Shown here one piece after another: positions 20,916-32,370 of a stretch of 64,000 bases of DNA. The stretch spans positions 49,842,047-49,906,046 of the forward strand of contig CM060947.1 in assembly GCA_030765055.1 (NCBI GenBank), given 5' to 3'. This DNA comes from Mantis religiosa. Its lineage: Eukaryota > Arthropoda > Insecta > Mantodea > Mantidae. The translations under genes and the position numbers were made by a program. Position 1 is the stretch's first letter, and each line of letters opens with the position of its first letter. Under the pieces are notes generated by a model, which had not been told where the DNA came from, did no database searches, and was given only the letters and a program-made list of their open reading frames with translations.

Positions 20916-22254
20916 CAGGACTCTACCAGAGACACCCAACTGCCACCAAGGAGTTCACCCAATCAAAATTCAACAGTCGATATTAGCTCAGGATGTTAGG
21001 AAGGTCTTAATGAAACATATTCTAGGTAAACACTAGCAATATATGTAGCATCTAGTACGCAAAATTATATTAAAGTTTAAGTATTAAAAAATTCATACAA
21101 ATAACAAGGAATATCTCAGAAACAATTTACTTAAAAATGTACTTGACAAATTGTGTATTTTAACTAGATCTCCATTTTTTGTGGAATGAGATTTTGTCTA
21201 TCTCTTAAGGTTTACCAGTTATGCAAAAGTCACCCAGAATGAAGAAGACTTGAGGATATTCCCAAAATATTCAAGATATAAATATCATGTTATTAGAATA
21301 TCTAAAACATATGGTACCTTAATTAACATTGTTAGAGCCATTCTTGAGAAAATCAAAATATTTCAAAAAGTGTTTTATGTTATCAGTACTCTGGATAAGT
21401 AGATTTTCTTAAAACTCTTTTGTAAGATGTTGAACTTAAATACCAATTTTGGTATTTAACAGACTTTACATTTTAGAGTTATGTTCTCACACTTAGAGAC
21501 AGACCTTTATTAAAAATGCTTCTTTTTAGTTCCAGGGGTCCCAAAGCATGTACTTCTGGTGAACTCCTGATATTGAATTTTTGAGTGGAATACATTACTT
21601 CTCCTAATTACTGTACATAGTAGAAAAAGTAAACATATTTTAGAAAATGTGTGTGTGAACAGCATTACTCAAAAACGAAGTGGTTAAATACTACACTTGG
21701 TATTTAAGTTCAGCTTCTTAGAGGATGCAACAGAAAGCTTTTCAAAATCATCCAGGTAACCTAAACTACTGTTTGCAATGCAAAGAAAGTTCCCGATAGG
21801 AATGTGCTACCCTTACATAGTGTGACAAGGACAGCGAATTTGTGCGACAGAGAACACATGCTACACAATGAGTAGAATCATTAAAAAAACATGCAAACTA
21901 TTCACTCTATACTAAAATCAAGAAGCTTTATTCACAGAAGTAGAAGGCATCAGGATGTTTCTGAATGGGCTGTAACTGTACTGATCCAAGTGTCAAACTC
22001 ATAAATTACTATCAGGCAGGGTATTGGAACCATGTCTAATCTCCCCTGCACCTCATTTCTCCTGGGACTTTCTTTGTTGTGGCAAACTATACCCTTTACA
22101 TGGAAAAATTTTTCCGTTTAATAATGTCTGAGTGGCTCGAAACTTTGGAGGTTTTCAGCCCTATGTGCTGGTTACATACTCATGTCAGATACAAAAAATA
22201 ACATCAAAGCAAGTACAGTATTAAAACTTGAAATTACAGAAGCAGAAATATTAA
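20916..22254. repeat. gene-free stretch with parts of a dispersed repeat (family X)
   Basis: No gene. 21187-21260 (GATTTTGTCTATCTCT...AGTCACCCAGAATGAAGA) matches 34207-34272 in reverse. 21640-21745 (AAAATGTGTGTGTG...TATTTAAGTTCAGC) matches 33955-34045 in the same orientation. An internal inverted motif around TTAAATACCAA (about 21435 and 21705) suggests a palindromic, possibly non-autonomous element. Confidence 0.5.
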
Positions 22255-22930
22255 ACAAACATTAAATAAGAGAAATAGATTTGGTTTCAAGAGAGTAAGA
22301 AAATTACAACATTTAGATGACAGAAACATATCAAAGATAACACAAATCTCGTCCAAGAAGGAAAACAACTGAAATTCAAGACATTCACACAATCCAAAAA
22401 CATTTTACAAATTTAAGAAGATTTTCATAAAACAAAACATTAGCCTAGCCCCACAAAACAAATTTATCATTGAGAAATTACTTGGTAATAGGCTACGAGG
22501 CCCTATACCACAAGACAAAAGGGCTGGAATTTACAAAATCAATTGCTCTGATTTTAATAAAGTACTTAAAGGAAAAACAAAAAGAAATCTAGAAACCAAA
22601 CCGAAGGAACATAGAAGATGCTAAAAATACAAACAATTGGATAAATCTGTAATGTCACATTATTTCTGGACAACCAACCATAACATCAAACTGAACATTA
22701 AACTAAGCAAACCAACCAATCATGCAGCAGAATTGGACACATGGGAGAAGCTCTTCATTTTGAAACACAAACCAAAGTTAACAAATTTTGATTCAGCACC
22801 ACCAAGTACCCTGTGGAAGTATGTTTCACTGCCACATGATGCCACCATTATAGATGACTGCCACAACACAAACACTGGTCAGTCAGACTTGTTCTGAAGA
22901 TGGGAACACATATTCCCACAATATGTTAAC
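22255..22930 (+). mobile_element. 5'-truncated, decayed PLE (PLE-E)
   Basis: Only the GIY-YIG end survives. GIYKINCSDFNKVLKGKTKR at about 22528-22590 has lost the YIG Tyr-Ile and the second Cys. After a stop, DKSVMSHYFWTTNHNIKLN and LDTWEKLFILKHKPKLTNF follow to the TGA at 22897. Just after is CTGAAGA with a TGGGAA/TTCCCA stem but a degraded GAAA box, a decayed hammerhead-like motif. Confidence 0.8.
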
Positions 22931-23157
22931 AGAGGATAAAAAAAGTGATGTTAGTGTTACTAGTACAGTCTTCTTAAGTAAATACAATAGAAATAGAATC
23001 CATGATAGACAATAACTAACCTCAGCAAACATTAACAGTTAATGCAGTTGTCGGATATCTGAAGGTCAATATCAAATGAGAAACTACACAAGTTAAACTT
23101 TTGTAGGAAAATTGAAGAAGCTTAGAAATAAAGACAGATCTGTCTCCAAAATTAGTA

Positions 23158-23220
23158 CTCAATTAATTAGATACCTAACTCAATTAATTAGATACCTAAC
23201 TCAATTAATCAGATACCTAA
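23158..23220 (+). repeat. 21-bp tandem repeat, three copies
   Basis: CTCAATTAATTAGATACCTAA occurs three times in a row, the third with one T-to-C change. Confidence 0.95.
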
Positions 23221-23565
23221 CTGATCATTAAGTGCTGAAAAGTGACAACATTGAGAGGGGAAATGCATCACCATTAAGGGCACACTACAATAGATACAGC
23301 GTAATGGTACTTCAACCTTTAGGAGGTAGCCATTACTGAAATAATGGTGGCCAATACAAAGCCAACCAAGCAGTCTCCTTAAGATGGGGAAAATTTTTTC
23401 AAAAATAACTGCAATGATTTTGTTTAAAGTACCATATGTTTGAGATATTTCTATAAAAGTTTAAATGTATATATCTTGAATTTTCGAGAACAGCCCTCTA
23501 AAGACCGCTTCATTGCTGGTAAACAAGAGTGAGACAACTTCATAATATGCAAAAAATGCAGGTCT

Positions 23566-23893
23566 TCTGTTGGAGTATTGAAGTAATCACACTTAAAGTA
23601 TAAACTTGGAAGAAGCGTAGGAACAATGAAGCACAAATTAGTACAAAAGTGAATCGAGAAGATATTGAGACATTGCTTCAGTGTGAGTGAAGCAATGTGT
23701 CAATATCTTCTTGATTCACTATTGTACTAATCACACTTATTTACACTCACCTTCACTATTAAATGTTAGAACACAACTGAAACATTTTCAAGGGCATTTG
23801 TCCTCATCAGCTACTGGGTGACTTGCCTAGTGTTCTAACATTTAAAAAGTGAAGGTATATGTAAATAAGTATGACTACTTCAATACTCTAACA
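23566..23893. repeat. long palindrome with a nested insertion
   Basis: Ignoring the insertion at 23596-23739, 23566-23775 and 23830-23893 form inverted arms of about 63 bp (left begins TGTTGGAGTATTGAAGTA; right ends TACTTCAATACTCTAACA) around a ~55-bp loop. The loop, read on the minus strand, contains CTGATGAGGAC...GCCCTTGAAAA, a hammerhead-like core with a full CTGATGA box. It resembles the tails of the PLEs in this window. Confidence 0.75.
23596..23727. mobile_element. 132-bp hairpin insertion with 12-bp target duplication
   Basis: TAATCACACTTA occurs at 23584-23595 and 23728-23739. The insert contains a near-perfect hairpin, arms 23638-23680 and 23688-23730 (40 of 43 bases pair), with loop GTGTGAG. 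The arm sequence GTGAATCGAGAA.ATATTGA matches the 3' tail of PLE-1 (5436-5460), so this is probably an inverted duplicate of a PLE tail. Confidence 0.75.
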
Positions 23894-24419
23894 AATGAAT
23901 ATTTTGCTGTTGATAGTGCTACCGATTTTAATCATTAATGGAGGTCTTGTTAAAACGGTTATGTTACATGTTTTTGCAGAGATATCCATTTTCAAGCCTA
24001 TTTTCTTGTTTTTATTTTAAAATTCAAGTCATTTTCTCGGTCATTTGTCTTATTGTCTATGCAATGCAAAGAGAATGTAATTTTAATGCCATCAGATAGC
24101 AACCAACACTTAATAGATCTGACTATTGCTTAAACCTAATGTATTCCCCCATACCCAATATTCTACAGAAAAATTTGCAATTAAACTTTCTAACAAAATT
24201 TATCTTGTTTAATGTGTATTAAAAGAGTAGAAAAAGTCATGTGAGTGCATACATTAGACCTTCTTTTATTTCTGTGCATAAAATAACTAAAGAGAATTTG
24301 ATGTGCACTTTGTACAGATAGACCCAGGATTCCATTATAAGGGTGGGCATATGTAGGTATACAATATTGACACATGTGCATTTAAATATATCATACAACT
24401 CAAAGATGATGAGGTGTGA
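23894..24419. other. no gene recognised
   Basis: AT-rich, no supported feature. Confidence 0.35.
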
Positions 24420-24670
24420 GGTGTTCAGTTCGCCGTCTGCTCTTTGCTTTGATTTTTGTGACTTTGCACAACATCTGAGAATAGCATTTTATTTTCAGGA
24501 GTTGTAATGGTGACTGGTCTACCACTTTTTGGTGCATTACTGACAGACCCTAGCTGATAAAATTTGTTACATAGTCTGTAAATTGAGAGCCTGGATGGAG
24601 GTGTTTCAAATTCTTCACACCATGTCTCTCAAATCTGTTTGCAATTACCTGTCTTCCAACAATGTTACAA
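24420..24670 (-). pseudogene. helix-turn-helix fragment of a Tc1/mariner-type transposase
   Basis: The minus strand reads ETPPSRLSIYRLCNKFYQLG, then SVSNAPKSGRPVTITTPENK. This matches the second HTH and GRP linker (IYRLVNKF...TGSV...KSGRP...TPEN) of transposases and of the insect helix-turn-helix domain derived from them. Catalytic domains are absent. It is either a relic or an isolated exon; relic is more likely. Confidence 0.6.
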
Positions 24671-25921
24671 AATCGAGATTCATTGATCTTTAGTTAAATT
24701 ACCCGTCTTTGTGTTACAAGATTAAAAACGACAAATAAAAAAGATAAGAGACAAACGAATGGACAAAATGCAAACTCTACAAGGATGTGAAACTGAATAA
24801 TAAAATAAACAGCCATACAAATTAAAATTACTCATCTTATTCCATCAAATTTACTAATCATATAACTGTATATTTATATGCCGACTCCTGTATTTTGAAA
24901 CATAATAGAGCATTTTACCTTTCTAGATGTTCAAACATTGTAAGTGATCAACAGTTCATTCTTCATATGTTAAAATTAATTTAAACATTTGAGAAATTCA
25001 TAAAAGGAAATTGGATGAACTTTTGTATGTATTCTGGAATTGCATGTGTTTTTGTACTCATACATTAATCATCAAGTTATTGAACGTATAGCAAAATATA
25101 CTGAAATATAAGTTGCAAAGTGTAGCTAAGTAATTGGGGACCTAAGTCGCAAAGAACAGCCTAGGTAATGTTTTTATATCTGCAGAGGAGCTTAGCATTT
25201 GAAGTGATGGAAAAGCATAGATGAAACATCAGTGTAGGTAAAATCCTTATGATCTCCTGTTAATCCTTAATAACTCAGTATTAATATTCACCTACTCTGA
25301 AATCACTAACATAAGTTTTCCAAGATTTAGAAATTGTTAGCCTACAGCATGTAGCAGCTAAACATGAAACTATCAGTTCCACAACGCACATGAAAGTTTT
25401 GCCTGAAAGATTTAAGCAACATGCCTTTTACAAGCAATATTAAGTGGTTCGATCACTCAGTTTTACTGTCAGCATTCACTACCATTGCCTCAGAGCTTAG
25501 TTTTATTGAAGAACTATTTACTCATATATCTAAAGCATCTCTCTTTTGATTTCTACCTGTTTAACTGGAGTATCTTTTTAAATGTAGTTGAAATAAATTA
25601 ACTCTCTGACCGTGAATATATAGATATTCATCTAATTTAAGTAAAGATGAGATAAATAAAAGATGGGGTTCAATTTTACCAAAGCAAACTAACAACCTAA
25701 ACTTAGGTGTCACAAATTAGTATTTTCTCTATAATTGAAGAAGGCTGGAGGCCCTCTCATCTCATCTTGGGCCCACTAAGCATGTTTGTCACTATGTCAA
25801 TGGAATGACAGACTAAACAACATAAAAATCCAATCATCAGTTTATGGTATGTGTTTGGCATATTCCCTATAACAAATTGCTACTTCAACGATAGTAATAT
25901 TCAAATGTATGGAAAACTTAC
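24671..25921. other. probable SCAMP intron; no feature recognised
   Basis: Lies downstream (minus strand) of SCAMP coding exon 2. I found no further SCAMP exon here, so the intron probably extends to the left, across or beyond the PLE-rich region. Confidence 0.4.
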
Positions 25922-26023
25922 TGCGGCTGGCCGCTGGTCAGCTGGATCTGCAAAGGGGTTGTAATCTTCCAAACCTCTTTGTACATTGTTGGTGTTGGTG
26001 GTCACTTGCTGAACAGCGGGATC
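25922..26023 (-). CDS. Scamp: SCAMP (secretory carrier-associated membrane protein), coding exon 2
   Basis: 102 bp, 34 codons, phase 0 at both ends, with acceptor TTAG|G and donor GCA|GTAAGT on the minus strand. It translates to DPAVQQVTTNTNNVQRGLED then YNPFADPADQRPAA. Joined to exon 1 this gives the NPFADPxVQQVT...LEDYNPFAD pattern of the SCAMP N-terminal cytoplasmic domain, whose NPF motifs bind EH-domain endocytic proteins. SCAMPs are four-pass proteins of trans-Golgi and recycling endosome membranes; the membrane-spanning exons are not in the sequence I could read. Confidence 0.93.
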
Positions 26024-26155
26024 CTAAGTATTAAAACAGTCATGTGACAAACCAATAAAACCGTGGAATAACAGGAAAAGATACACGTTAACGCCAACTA
26101 AGTCGGCAACAAATATCTGTTACATGTGTAAAAATGTCATACGGGTATTACTCAC

Positions 26156-26212
26156 CGCAAACGGATTATCCACCGTCGGTTCTCCAAATGGATTTTCATC
26201 AAATCCCGACAT
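26156..26212 (-). CDS. Scamp: SCAMP coding exon 1 (start codon)
   Basis: From ATG at 26212-26210, 19 codons read MSGFDENPFGEPTVDNPFA, then the donor GCG|GTGAGT. Length, opening residues and two NPF motifs match the N-terminus of animal SCAMPs, and the phase (0) fits exon 2. The intron between them is 132 bp. The gene is read from right to left, so its promoter lies above 26212. Confidence 0.93.
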
Positions 26213-26420
26213 ATTTTACCTTTTGGAGTTTACACCGATACTAAAGATATAGTGACGTCACTCACTGCAATTTTAACAAAAAGAAATGGTGTAATCTTAT
26301 CTCAGCATTAATCCATTCTATGTTGGTTATGTCTCCTTCCTTATTCTTTCGTTATAGCGCAAGACGTAATGTCACGTATGCCGCCCAATGAGAGATTAAT
26401 ACATAAAGGCGGTGGGTTTA
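26213..26420 (-). promoter_or_regulatory. presumed SCAMP 5' UTR and promoter region
   Basis: Sequence immediately upstream of the SCAMP start, slightly richer in CG dinucleotides than its surroundings. A CCAAT string occurs on the plus strand near 26382. No TATA box is obvious. This is an inference from position. Confidence 0.35.
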
Positions 26421-27204
26421 AAATCTAATGTGAAGAAGGGATAACATGATCATAATGGCATGTAATATGAAATATTAAATGAAATACTGGTTATGCAGAT
26501 ATACTCATTTTATAATAAATATGCGTCAACAATTACACCAATATAAATAATTTCCCTTGAAAGTCGTTGCGTGTGCGTGATACTATTGTAAGTAGTATTG
26601 AATTCAGCGTCCAAGTGAAACAAATCACTTGGATACGTGTTTTTATAACATCCTTTCCCCCTTTCTTTCATTATCTTGAAAGGAGCCAATAGTTGATGCA
26701 ACATTGAAGCTATTAAGATAATTGTAGCATCACTCACGCGTAATCTCCGTTGGAAATACTTGTTTTAATTACATACAAAATTAAAGGGAGGAGATGCATT
26801 GTGCTAAACTATTCCATTGTCTTGCTTTTTTCAAAATATGTAATTCAAAGGGGTAGAGTGTGGAGCTACAGTGCACAAGTAATAATTCGGTAATTAAATT
26901 TAAAATCAGCTTTAATATATTATTGCATTTGAAGTCTCATTACGATATCTGAGTGGTGTCTATCATAGAACATCTAACTTACGAATCTAACAATTGTGTC
27001 TTAACAAACTAAATAGCCGAAATCACAGATTACTATGAAATGCAGCGAATCAGTAATAGAAGGCCTAGGATAAACAGCAGAACCACCAAGTTCTATGAAC
27101 GTAGGACTTATAGGTGTTTGGGCATAATCTTTTACATATTTCCTTAATTACTCAGCTATACAAAGGGAACAGAGGGCGCTAATGACATCACAGTTGAGCT
27201 CTCT
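26421..27204. other. no gene recognised
   Basis: AT-rich spacer between SCAMP and a LINE remnant. Confidence 0.35.
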
Positions 27205-28100
27205 TAAATATATACATCAATTCAATTTTATTGCTCTTTATAACAAGTACAATAGTATACACAATTGAAAACTTGTTTAAGATCATAGTCCAGTTAAAAA
27301 TAAAGACAATGAATACAATTACAAGTAATAACAGTTAAAGTGCTAAAATAGTACATAAAGATGATTATAATACAGATACATTGATAAAAGTTACTGTAGG
27401 TCATTTACAATATCATTATCATTCAGAAATTCTTCCACGTCATAGTAAGCTTTTGATTTAAGAACATTAGTTAGTATGTGTTTAAACTTAGGTAATGGAG
27501 TAATATTTCTAAAATTTATTGGTAATTTATTGAATAACTTACTGCCAATATAATCAATCTTTCTTTCATATAATTTTAATCTACGTGATTGAGTTATCAA
27601 GTTCTGTTTTCCTCTAATGTTGTAGTTATGAATAGCTGAATATTGAGGCAAATACCTATTCCGTATATACAATATGAATTTTAATATAAAGGTACTGGGA
27701 GGGGTTAGTATTGAAAGAGTTTTGAATGCTTCCTTATAAGGACTATACAGTGGCAGATTGGCTATGTATCTGATGGCTCGTATTTGTAATGTAAAGATTT
27801 TTTGAGATTGACTTTAGATGTTGACCCCCACAGCTCTATGCCATATGTAATGATTGAATGAATGAATGAAAGTGAAATAAACTATCTTGGCAGTTTCAGC
27901 TGATACAAATTTTGATATATTACGTATAACAATAAGGGCTGATGATAATTTCTTTTCAATTTTATTAATATGTTCATTCCATATTAGTTTACTGTCAACT
28001 GTTAAACCGAGAACATCCACATTATCGATAGGTAGAATCATATCATTGTCCAAGTATATATAAGGCTCAAAATGAGTGGTTTTAAAATTGACTATCTGTA
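27205..28100 (-). pseudogene. 3' end of a Jockey/CR1-like LINE
   Basis: Minus-strand frames 27814-28053 and 27391-27672 read VDVLGLTVDSKLIWNEHINK with IEKKLSSALIVIRNI, then YNIRGKQNLI and KLFNKLPINFR. These are the region after the catalytic core and the C-terminus common to Jockey, CR1 and RTE-like reverse transcriptases. Stops and frameshifts separate them. A 3' UTR ends in AATAAAATTGAATTGATGT near 27205. Confidence 0.8.
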
Positions 28101-28250
28101 CAGGGAACAGGGTCCTTCAAACACTGCGTTTTAGAGTGATAAATAAGTCACAGATGTTCGCATGTTCTACATTGTTATTGTTAATAACAAACTAGCCCCA
28201 AAATATGCATTCTATTAAAAATTGCTTGGCATTAATAACGATCATGTACT

Positions 28251-28470
28251 CGCCAGCCTCTATAGCGCAGGAGGTAGCCTCATGTTCAAGAGGTCCAGGA
28301 TACAAATTTCGGTCAGGGTGAGTTTTACGGATAAGATCTTTCCCGGGGGTTTCCCTTATTCTGAGAGATAAATGTCGGGTAACTCTAAGCTCAATGGACC
28401 TTGGGTCCATCGTTTCACGCATTTCATTCTTCGTCCGATGTGACTTAACGCTGAAAGACATTAAAAAAAA
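28251..28470 (+). mobile_element. tRNA-derived SINE, family A copy 3
   Basis: Begins CGCCAGCCTCTATAGCGCAG and runs through GGTCAGGGTGAGTT, the GTCGGGTAACTCTAAGCTC block and TCGTCCGATGTGACTTAACG to an A-rich tail. Confidence 0.85.
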
Positions 28471-28779
28471 TTGTACACTCCTCAGAAGCGAAACAAACAT
28501 TGTTTCCACTTTAAATATTATTAGTAATGCATTAACTTCTAACATAGACAAGCCTCCTAAAAAAAATACATGAAGTATTGTATTTGGACAATACTTGGTT
28601 GTATGTTATTGCTCTTGGTTATTGTTTACTTCATATACTATCATTCTACTACGTCATTCTGAGTACGCTGTCTGAAACCTCAGCTCACACATGAATGCAT
28701 TATACAATAAAATGTACCAGATAGAAGCTTTTGATATTAAGTTGGACAAAGGCAGTTGGGGCATGGCAGACATTAAATT

Positions 28780-29200
28780 ATACGCCTTAGAATGCACACT
28801 GTTAAAGCCTTCGACACCATTTATTAGCAAACGTATTTCCAAATAAGTGCATGGTTCTTTACCGGATTCGCAATTTGGATTCAGAAATGGAAGAAGTAGA
28901 ACACAAGCAATAAAGATCACAAAATGATACAGAAATCGCGTCAGCTAATCCCTACATGCCATCTCTTGCTATTCGAAGGCATATGACTCCGTCAATAGGA
29001 CCATGCTTTTGAAAAGCTTGCTTCGGAAGGGGAACAAAGCTATCCAATGCTTCTAAGCATCAGAGATTTGCTATTAAGCAAAATAAGCGATAGCCCCTCA
29101 CATATTATAAACCTATAGAATAACCAACGAAGTACATTACTATTTATAATAGCGACAGCAGGTATCATAAGAATGAGATTTGAGAATATAAAATTATTGA
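28780..29200 (+). pseudogene. LINE reverse transcriptase fragment
   Basis: In one plus frame LPDSQFGFRNGRSRTQAI and then SKAYDSVNRTMLLKSLLRKG appear, the conserved FGFR.GRST..AI and KAYDSV.R..L..L blocks of non-LTR reverse transcriptases. Stops lie between them, and both ends of the element are missing. Confidence 0.75.
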
Positions 29201-29211
29201 GTTTTTTATTT

Positions 29212-29289
29212 AATATCCTCTAAGGCAGGTCATATCACACCATGAATGAAATTGTTGAAATTATGCTCAAATGAGCCTAGGGTCCATAT
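29212..29289 (-). mobile_element. SINE family A fragment (copy 4)
   Basis: Only the 3' part: on the plus strand GTCATATCACACCATGAATG, then ATTATGCTCAAATGAGCCTAG and GGTCCATAT, the reverse of the shared SINE tail. Confidence 0.7.
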
Positions 29290-30197
29290 ATGTCGTTGTA
29301 AATTGTTAATATGACTTATTTAGCACATTTTATCCACCGGTTGGCAGAGGAAAATGAAGGGAATTTTTCAGAAGTAAATGACTGAATTTCCTCTATGAAA
29401 AAAAAAAGAAAAAAGGTTCGTGAAGGTGCCATTAAGAGTGAATTTATTTAGTGGTATGGTGCTAGATATTAATCTGACCCTAGAGCCAATCATCGCGAGA
29501 TGGGAACAAGGATTAAAACAGTTGTATATTACAATGAAATACCGGCTCGACGTTGAGAACAATTATCCCTGCTGCAATAAGTGCTTGCAATGAGAAGAGT
29601 CTGTAGAGTAAATTACTGTTTATTAAGATCTATTTTAGTAGAATCCGAACTGCAATAACATGTTTAGAAGAAAAGGTATATCTTTCCAACGGATATACGA
29701 AACACTGTCGCCGGAGACATTCCAGGAGAAATACAAAGTGTGTCCATAACAAAACTGAGAAAATTGAAACAAGGAATCCGCATTTTATGTTCCTTCAGGA
29801 CGTGAATAAGATGTTACAAAGTGAATCAGAAAAACAACTTCATGCTTTGTAAGCGGCAACGCCTCTTTTTGATGCTACTCTGTGGCTTTTTGTGAAGCTA
29901 CAAATATAAAACTTCATATGTTCCACTTCATATAAAACATTTAAGCGACAGAAGAAAATCGTTTCTCCAAGAAAACGATTTAAAATATTTGTTCATTGCA
30001 ATAAAAACTACCAATGCTAAAATAAACTGAAATAGGGACTAATAAATATTAACGTTGCTAATGCCTGATTTTAAGAATAAATTTACACATATGGTTAATC
30101 CGTTAATCCATCAAGATTAATAAATGTGAGAAAGTTGGAAAAATTTCTTTACTTTAGATGCATATTATAAAGTTTTTGGAGCATATTTATCAGATTT
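29290..30197. other. no gene recognised
   Basis: AT-rich; nothing supported on either strand. Confidence 0.35.
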
Positions 30198-30362
30198 TTA
30201 GTGCATAGATGTATTATCTTGTTCGTATTGTGTGATGATAGGTCCTTTGCGTTGTCCATGTATTTGGTGGTATTCTTCTTTATGGTTTCTTCTATTTTGA
30301 AGAAGAACAGCAAATACAGCAGCACCTACGACAATTTCTACAATAACCAAGGAACATTCGAC
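30198..30362 (-). CDS. possible 3' exon encoding a membrane segment and cytoplasmic tail
   Basis: A minus-strand frame ending at TAA (30200-30198) encodes SLVIVEIVVGAAVFAVLL, a credible 18-residue membrane span, then a polar tail starting QNRRNHKEEYHQ and ending NTSMH. Basic residues directly after the span would fit a type I single-pass protein. The frame is short, has no identifiable family, and the acceptor (GTGAG|GTCG) is a guess. It may be chance. Confidence 0.2.
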   Translation of the reverse strand, partial: VECSLVIVEIVVGAAVFAVLLQNRRNHKEEYHQIHGQRKGPIITQYEQDNTSMH

Positions 30363-30964
30363 TGACGACCTCACGGATAAATTTTTTCCATATGCATATA
30401 TTCATACTTAATAGTGCATGTGAATCCGAGCTCTAGTCATGATACATATTTCATAATAGTATGCCGTGTTCATTATCTCTGAGCTTTGCTCACGATGGAA
30501 CCAAACAAACAAGCCTACTGACTCATTTTGCAGTGAAGTATAAATAACTGCATTACTTCGCAGGCGTTGACTTGGGAGTCTACACTGGATGTTCGTGTTC
30601 TTCACAGAAAGTATCCTGATCAATCCCATACAGAAACTATCATAGATAGTTGTCTGTATAGTTTCTATACTCTGTGATTACAAAGTTTTGGCGGAAATGT
30701 TTTATAACTTATAATAAAGAAACTTAGTGGTTTATCGAGAAACTGGTGTTTTGTGTTTAGAAACATTTAGGTTCTGAATATCTATGGTTTGACGTATCTG
30801 ATGAAATAACATTGAGTCTGGAGAAGTGTTACCTCAGTTTAACCTAACCTAACACATTATTAGCAATATTTGAAACCCACTGTTGAAGATTCATCAAACT
30901 GGCGTCGCTTATAACTTTACTGGAAGTGTTCAAACATGGGTAATTATCTTACGTAAATATTGCC
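30363..30964. other. no gene recognised; possible upstream region of the 30,965-35,696 gene
   Basis: Contains AACCTAACCTAAC at about 30840-30853, a motif frequent in insect intergenic DNA. Otherwise featureless. Confidence 0.3.
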
Positions 30965-31050
30965 ATGCATGGATGTTTTAAATGTGACAAACACTTGTTC
31001 TGTGTCCCAGAAGATAAACTGAATGTTGTGGATGCATTTCAAGTTTTTAG
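30965..31050 (+). CDS. possible first coding exon of an unidentified gene
   Basis: ATG at 30965 opens 28 codons (MHGCFKCDKHLFCVPEDKLN then VVDAFQVF) plus two bases, ending at AG|GTTTGT. The two left-over bases complete the leading G of the exon at 33597, so the reading frame carries through as VFRYIEEL. An upstream in-frame stop (TAA) makes this ATG the natural start if the exon is real. The phase match alone has a one-in-three chance, so confidence is low. Confidence 0.35.
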
Positions 31051-31689
31051 GTTTGTACAATATAAATCGTTAGCAATGAATTCCTATTTGTCATAATACA
31101 TGCTTTCTTAAAAAGATGTTCTGTATGAAAATCTGCAGCTGGGGAGAGTTGTGTTAAGTTTGGCATTCTGTTTGTTCACTCAAAGATATTGAACATACCA
31201 GTCAACGTAACATTCTTTTATTACTATGTTGTTTTACATATTTGCTTATTACTGCCAGTAAACCCGAGCGTAGGTATTTAACATTTTAAAGTTGTATAGT
31301 ACAAGCAATAAAGTAAACTACATAATATAGGGTTCATCTGGTTATAAAAAGATTCCCAATTTTTTTTCATGTAAATTTATAGATCAGTACATTTATGTTT
31401 ATTCATTGCTAATCTACATGTGTTCATATAACGTATCATAATTATGTATTTAATTATTCTTGATTTAAATATGCATCTGTTAATAGCTGAAAAAGAACAA
31501 AAATAAACATATATAAAACAAGTATAAAATTTGTTACTAGATATTCCTTTACATGCTCCTATGTAATTCAAGATAAGCATTAGACATGTTTATGTAGTTT
31601 TTATTTGCAACTTAAATTCTTATCATATCAGTATATGCTACATAGCTATATAGTTCTAAAAGAACAAGGGGAGAAACAAGGTCAAATAT

Positions 31690-31775
31690 TAGTATCCTTT
31701 AAAAATGACAGCCATATGTCATGCATGCAAAAGAACTCTTGGGGTTGAAACTCTTGTACACCAAGGCACTGCTGT
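31690..31775 (+). mobile_element. SINE-like fragment, family C copy 1
   Basis: AAAAATGACAGCCATATGTC followed by GCAAAAGAACTCTTGGGG resembles 32220-32310 (GACGGTCCCATGTCAGTAGA, GTAAAAGAATTCTTATGG). This block is part of a SINE-like repeat I recall from cockroach-type genomes. Confidence 0.45.
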
Positions 31776-31812
31776 GAAAACTAAACTAGACCAAACCTAA
31801 CCAAAACTAAGC

Positions 31813-31816
<4 letters not shown>

Positions 31817-31883
<67 letters not shown>
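31817..31883 (+). repeat. poly(A) tract of 67
   Basis: Uninterrupted run of 67 A. It could be the tail of a retroposed sequence, but the upstream body was not recognised. Confidence 0.95.
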
Positions 31884-31885
<2 letters not shown>

Positions 31886-32204
31886 TAAACTAAGCTAATA
31901 TGATTTTCACATGAAACAAACACTTATTAATCAAGTAATGTGATACTAATACCAGAATAGAAAGTACTGAGATGCTATTCGAATAATACTATAACGATTA
32001 GTGTAATTATTTTACAGATAAAAGTGTCCATATTTATGTATTTTTGGATGTGGTTTTGGCTAGTTAACAGGCTGGTACATTCAAGTAGACAGAAGAAATT
32101 TACAGAGCGAGATTAACAATATCCAAGATATTAACATAACAATGCTTTGATTCTTGAAGTTGCTCTTTATAAGACATGAAGAAATGAAATGTCAGTTTGG
32201 ATGG

Positions 32205-32345
32205 ACAGTTGGACTGGCCTGACTCAGACCAGTGTACTTAAAAATGACGGTCCCATGTCAGTAGATTTACTGGCATGTAAAAGAATTCTTATGGAACAAG
32301 ATCTCAGCACACTGGCAGAAATGATATCCTGGCATTTAACAGCGT
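32205..32345 (+). mobile_element. SINE-like fragment, family C copy 2
   Basis: Contains GACGGTCCCATGTCAGTAGA, TTTACTGGCATGTAAAAGAA and CAGCACACTGGC, the more complete of the two copies. It precedes the palindrome at 32371. Confidence 0.5.
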
Positions 32346-32370
32346 TGTTAACACAGAAAATATTTATTTA

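Noticed and set aside
23158..23220. CRISPR-like array
   Set aside because: Three direct 21-bp repeats without spacers in eukaryotic DNA; a simple tandem repeat.
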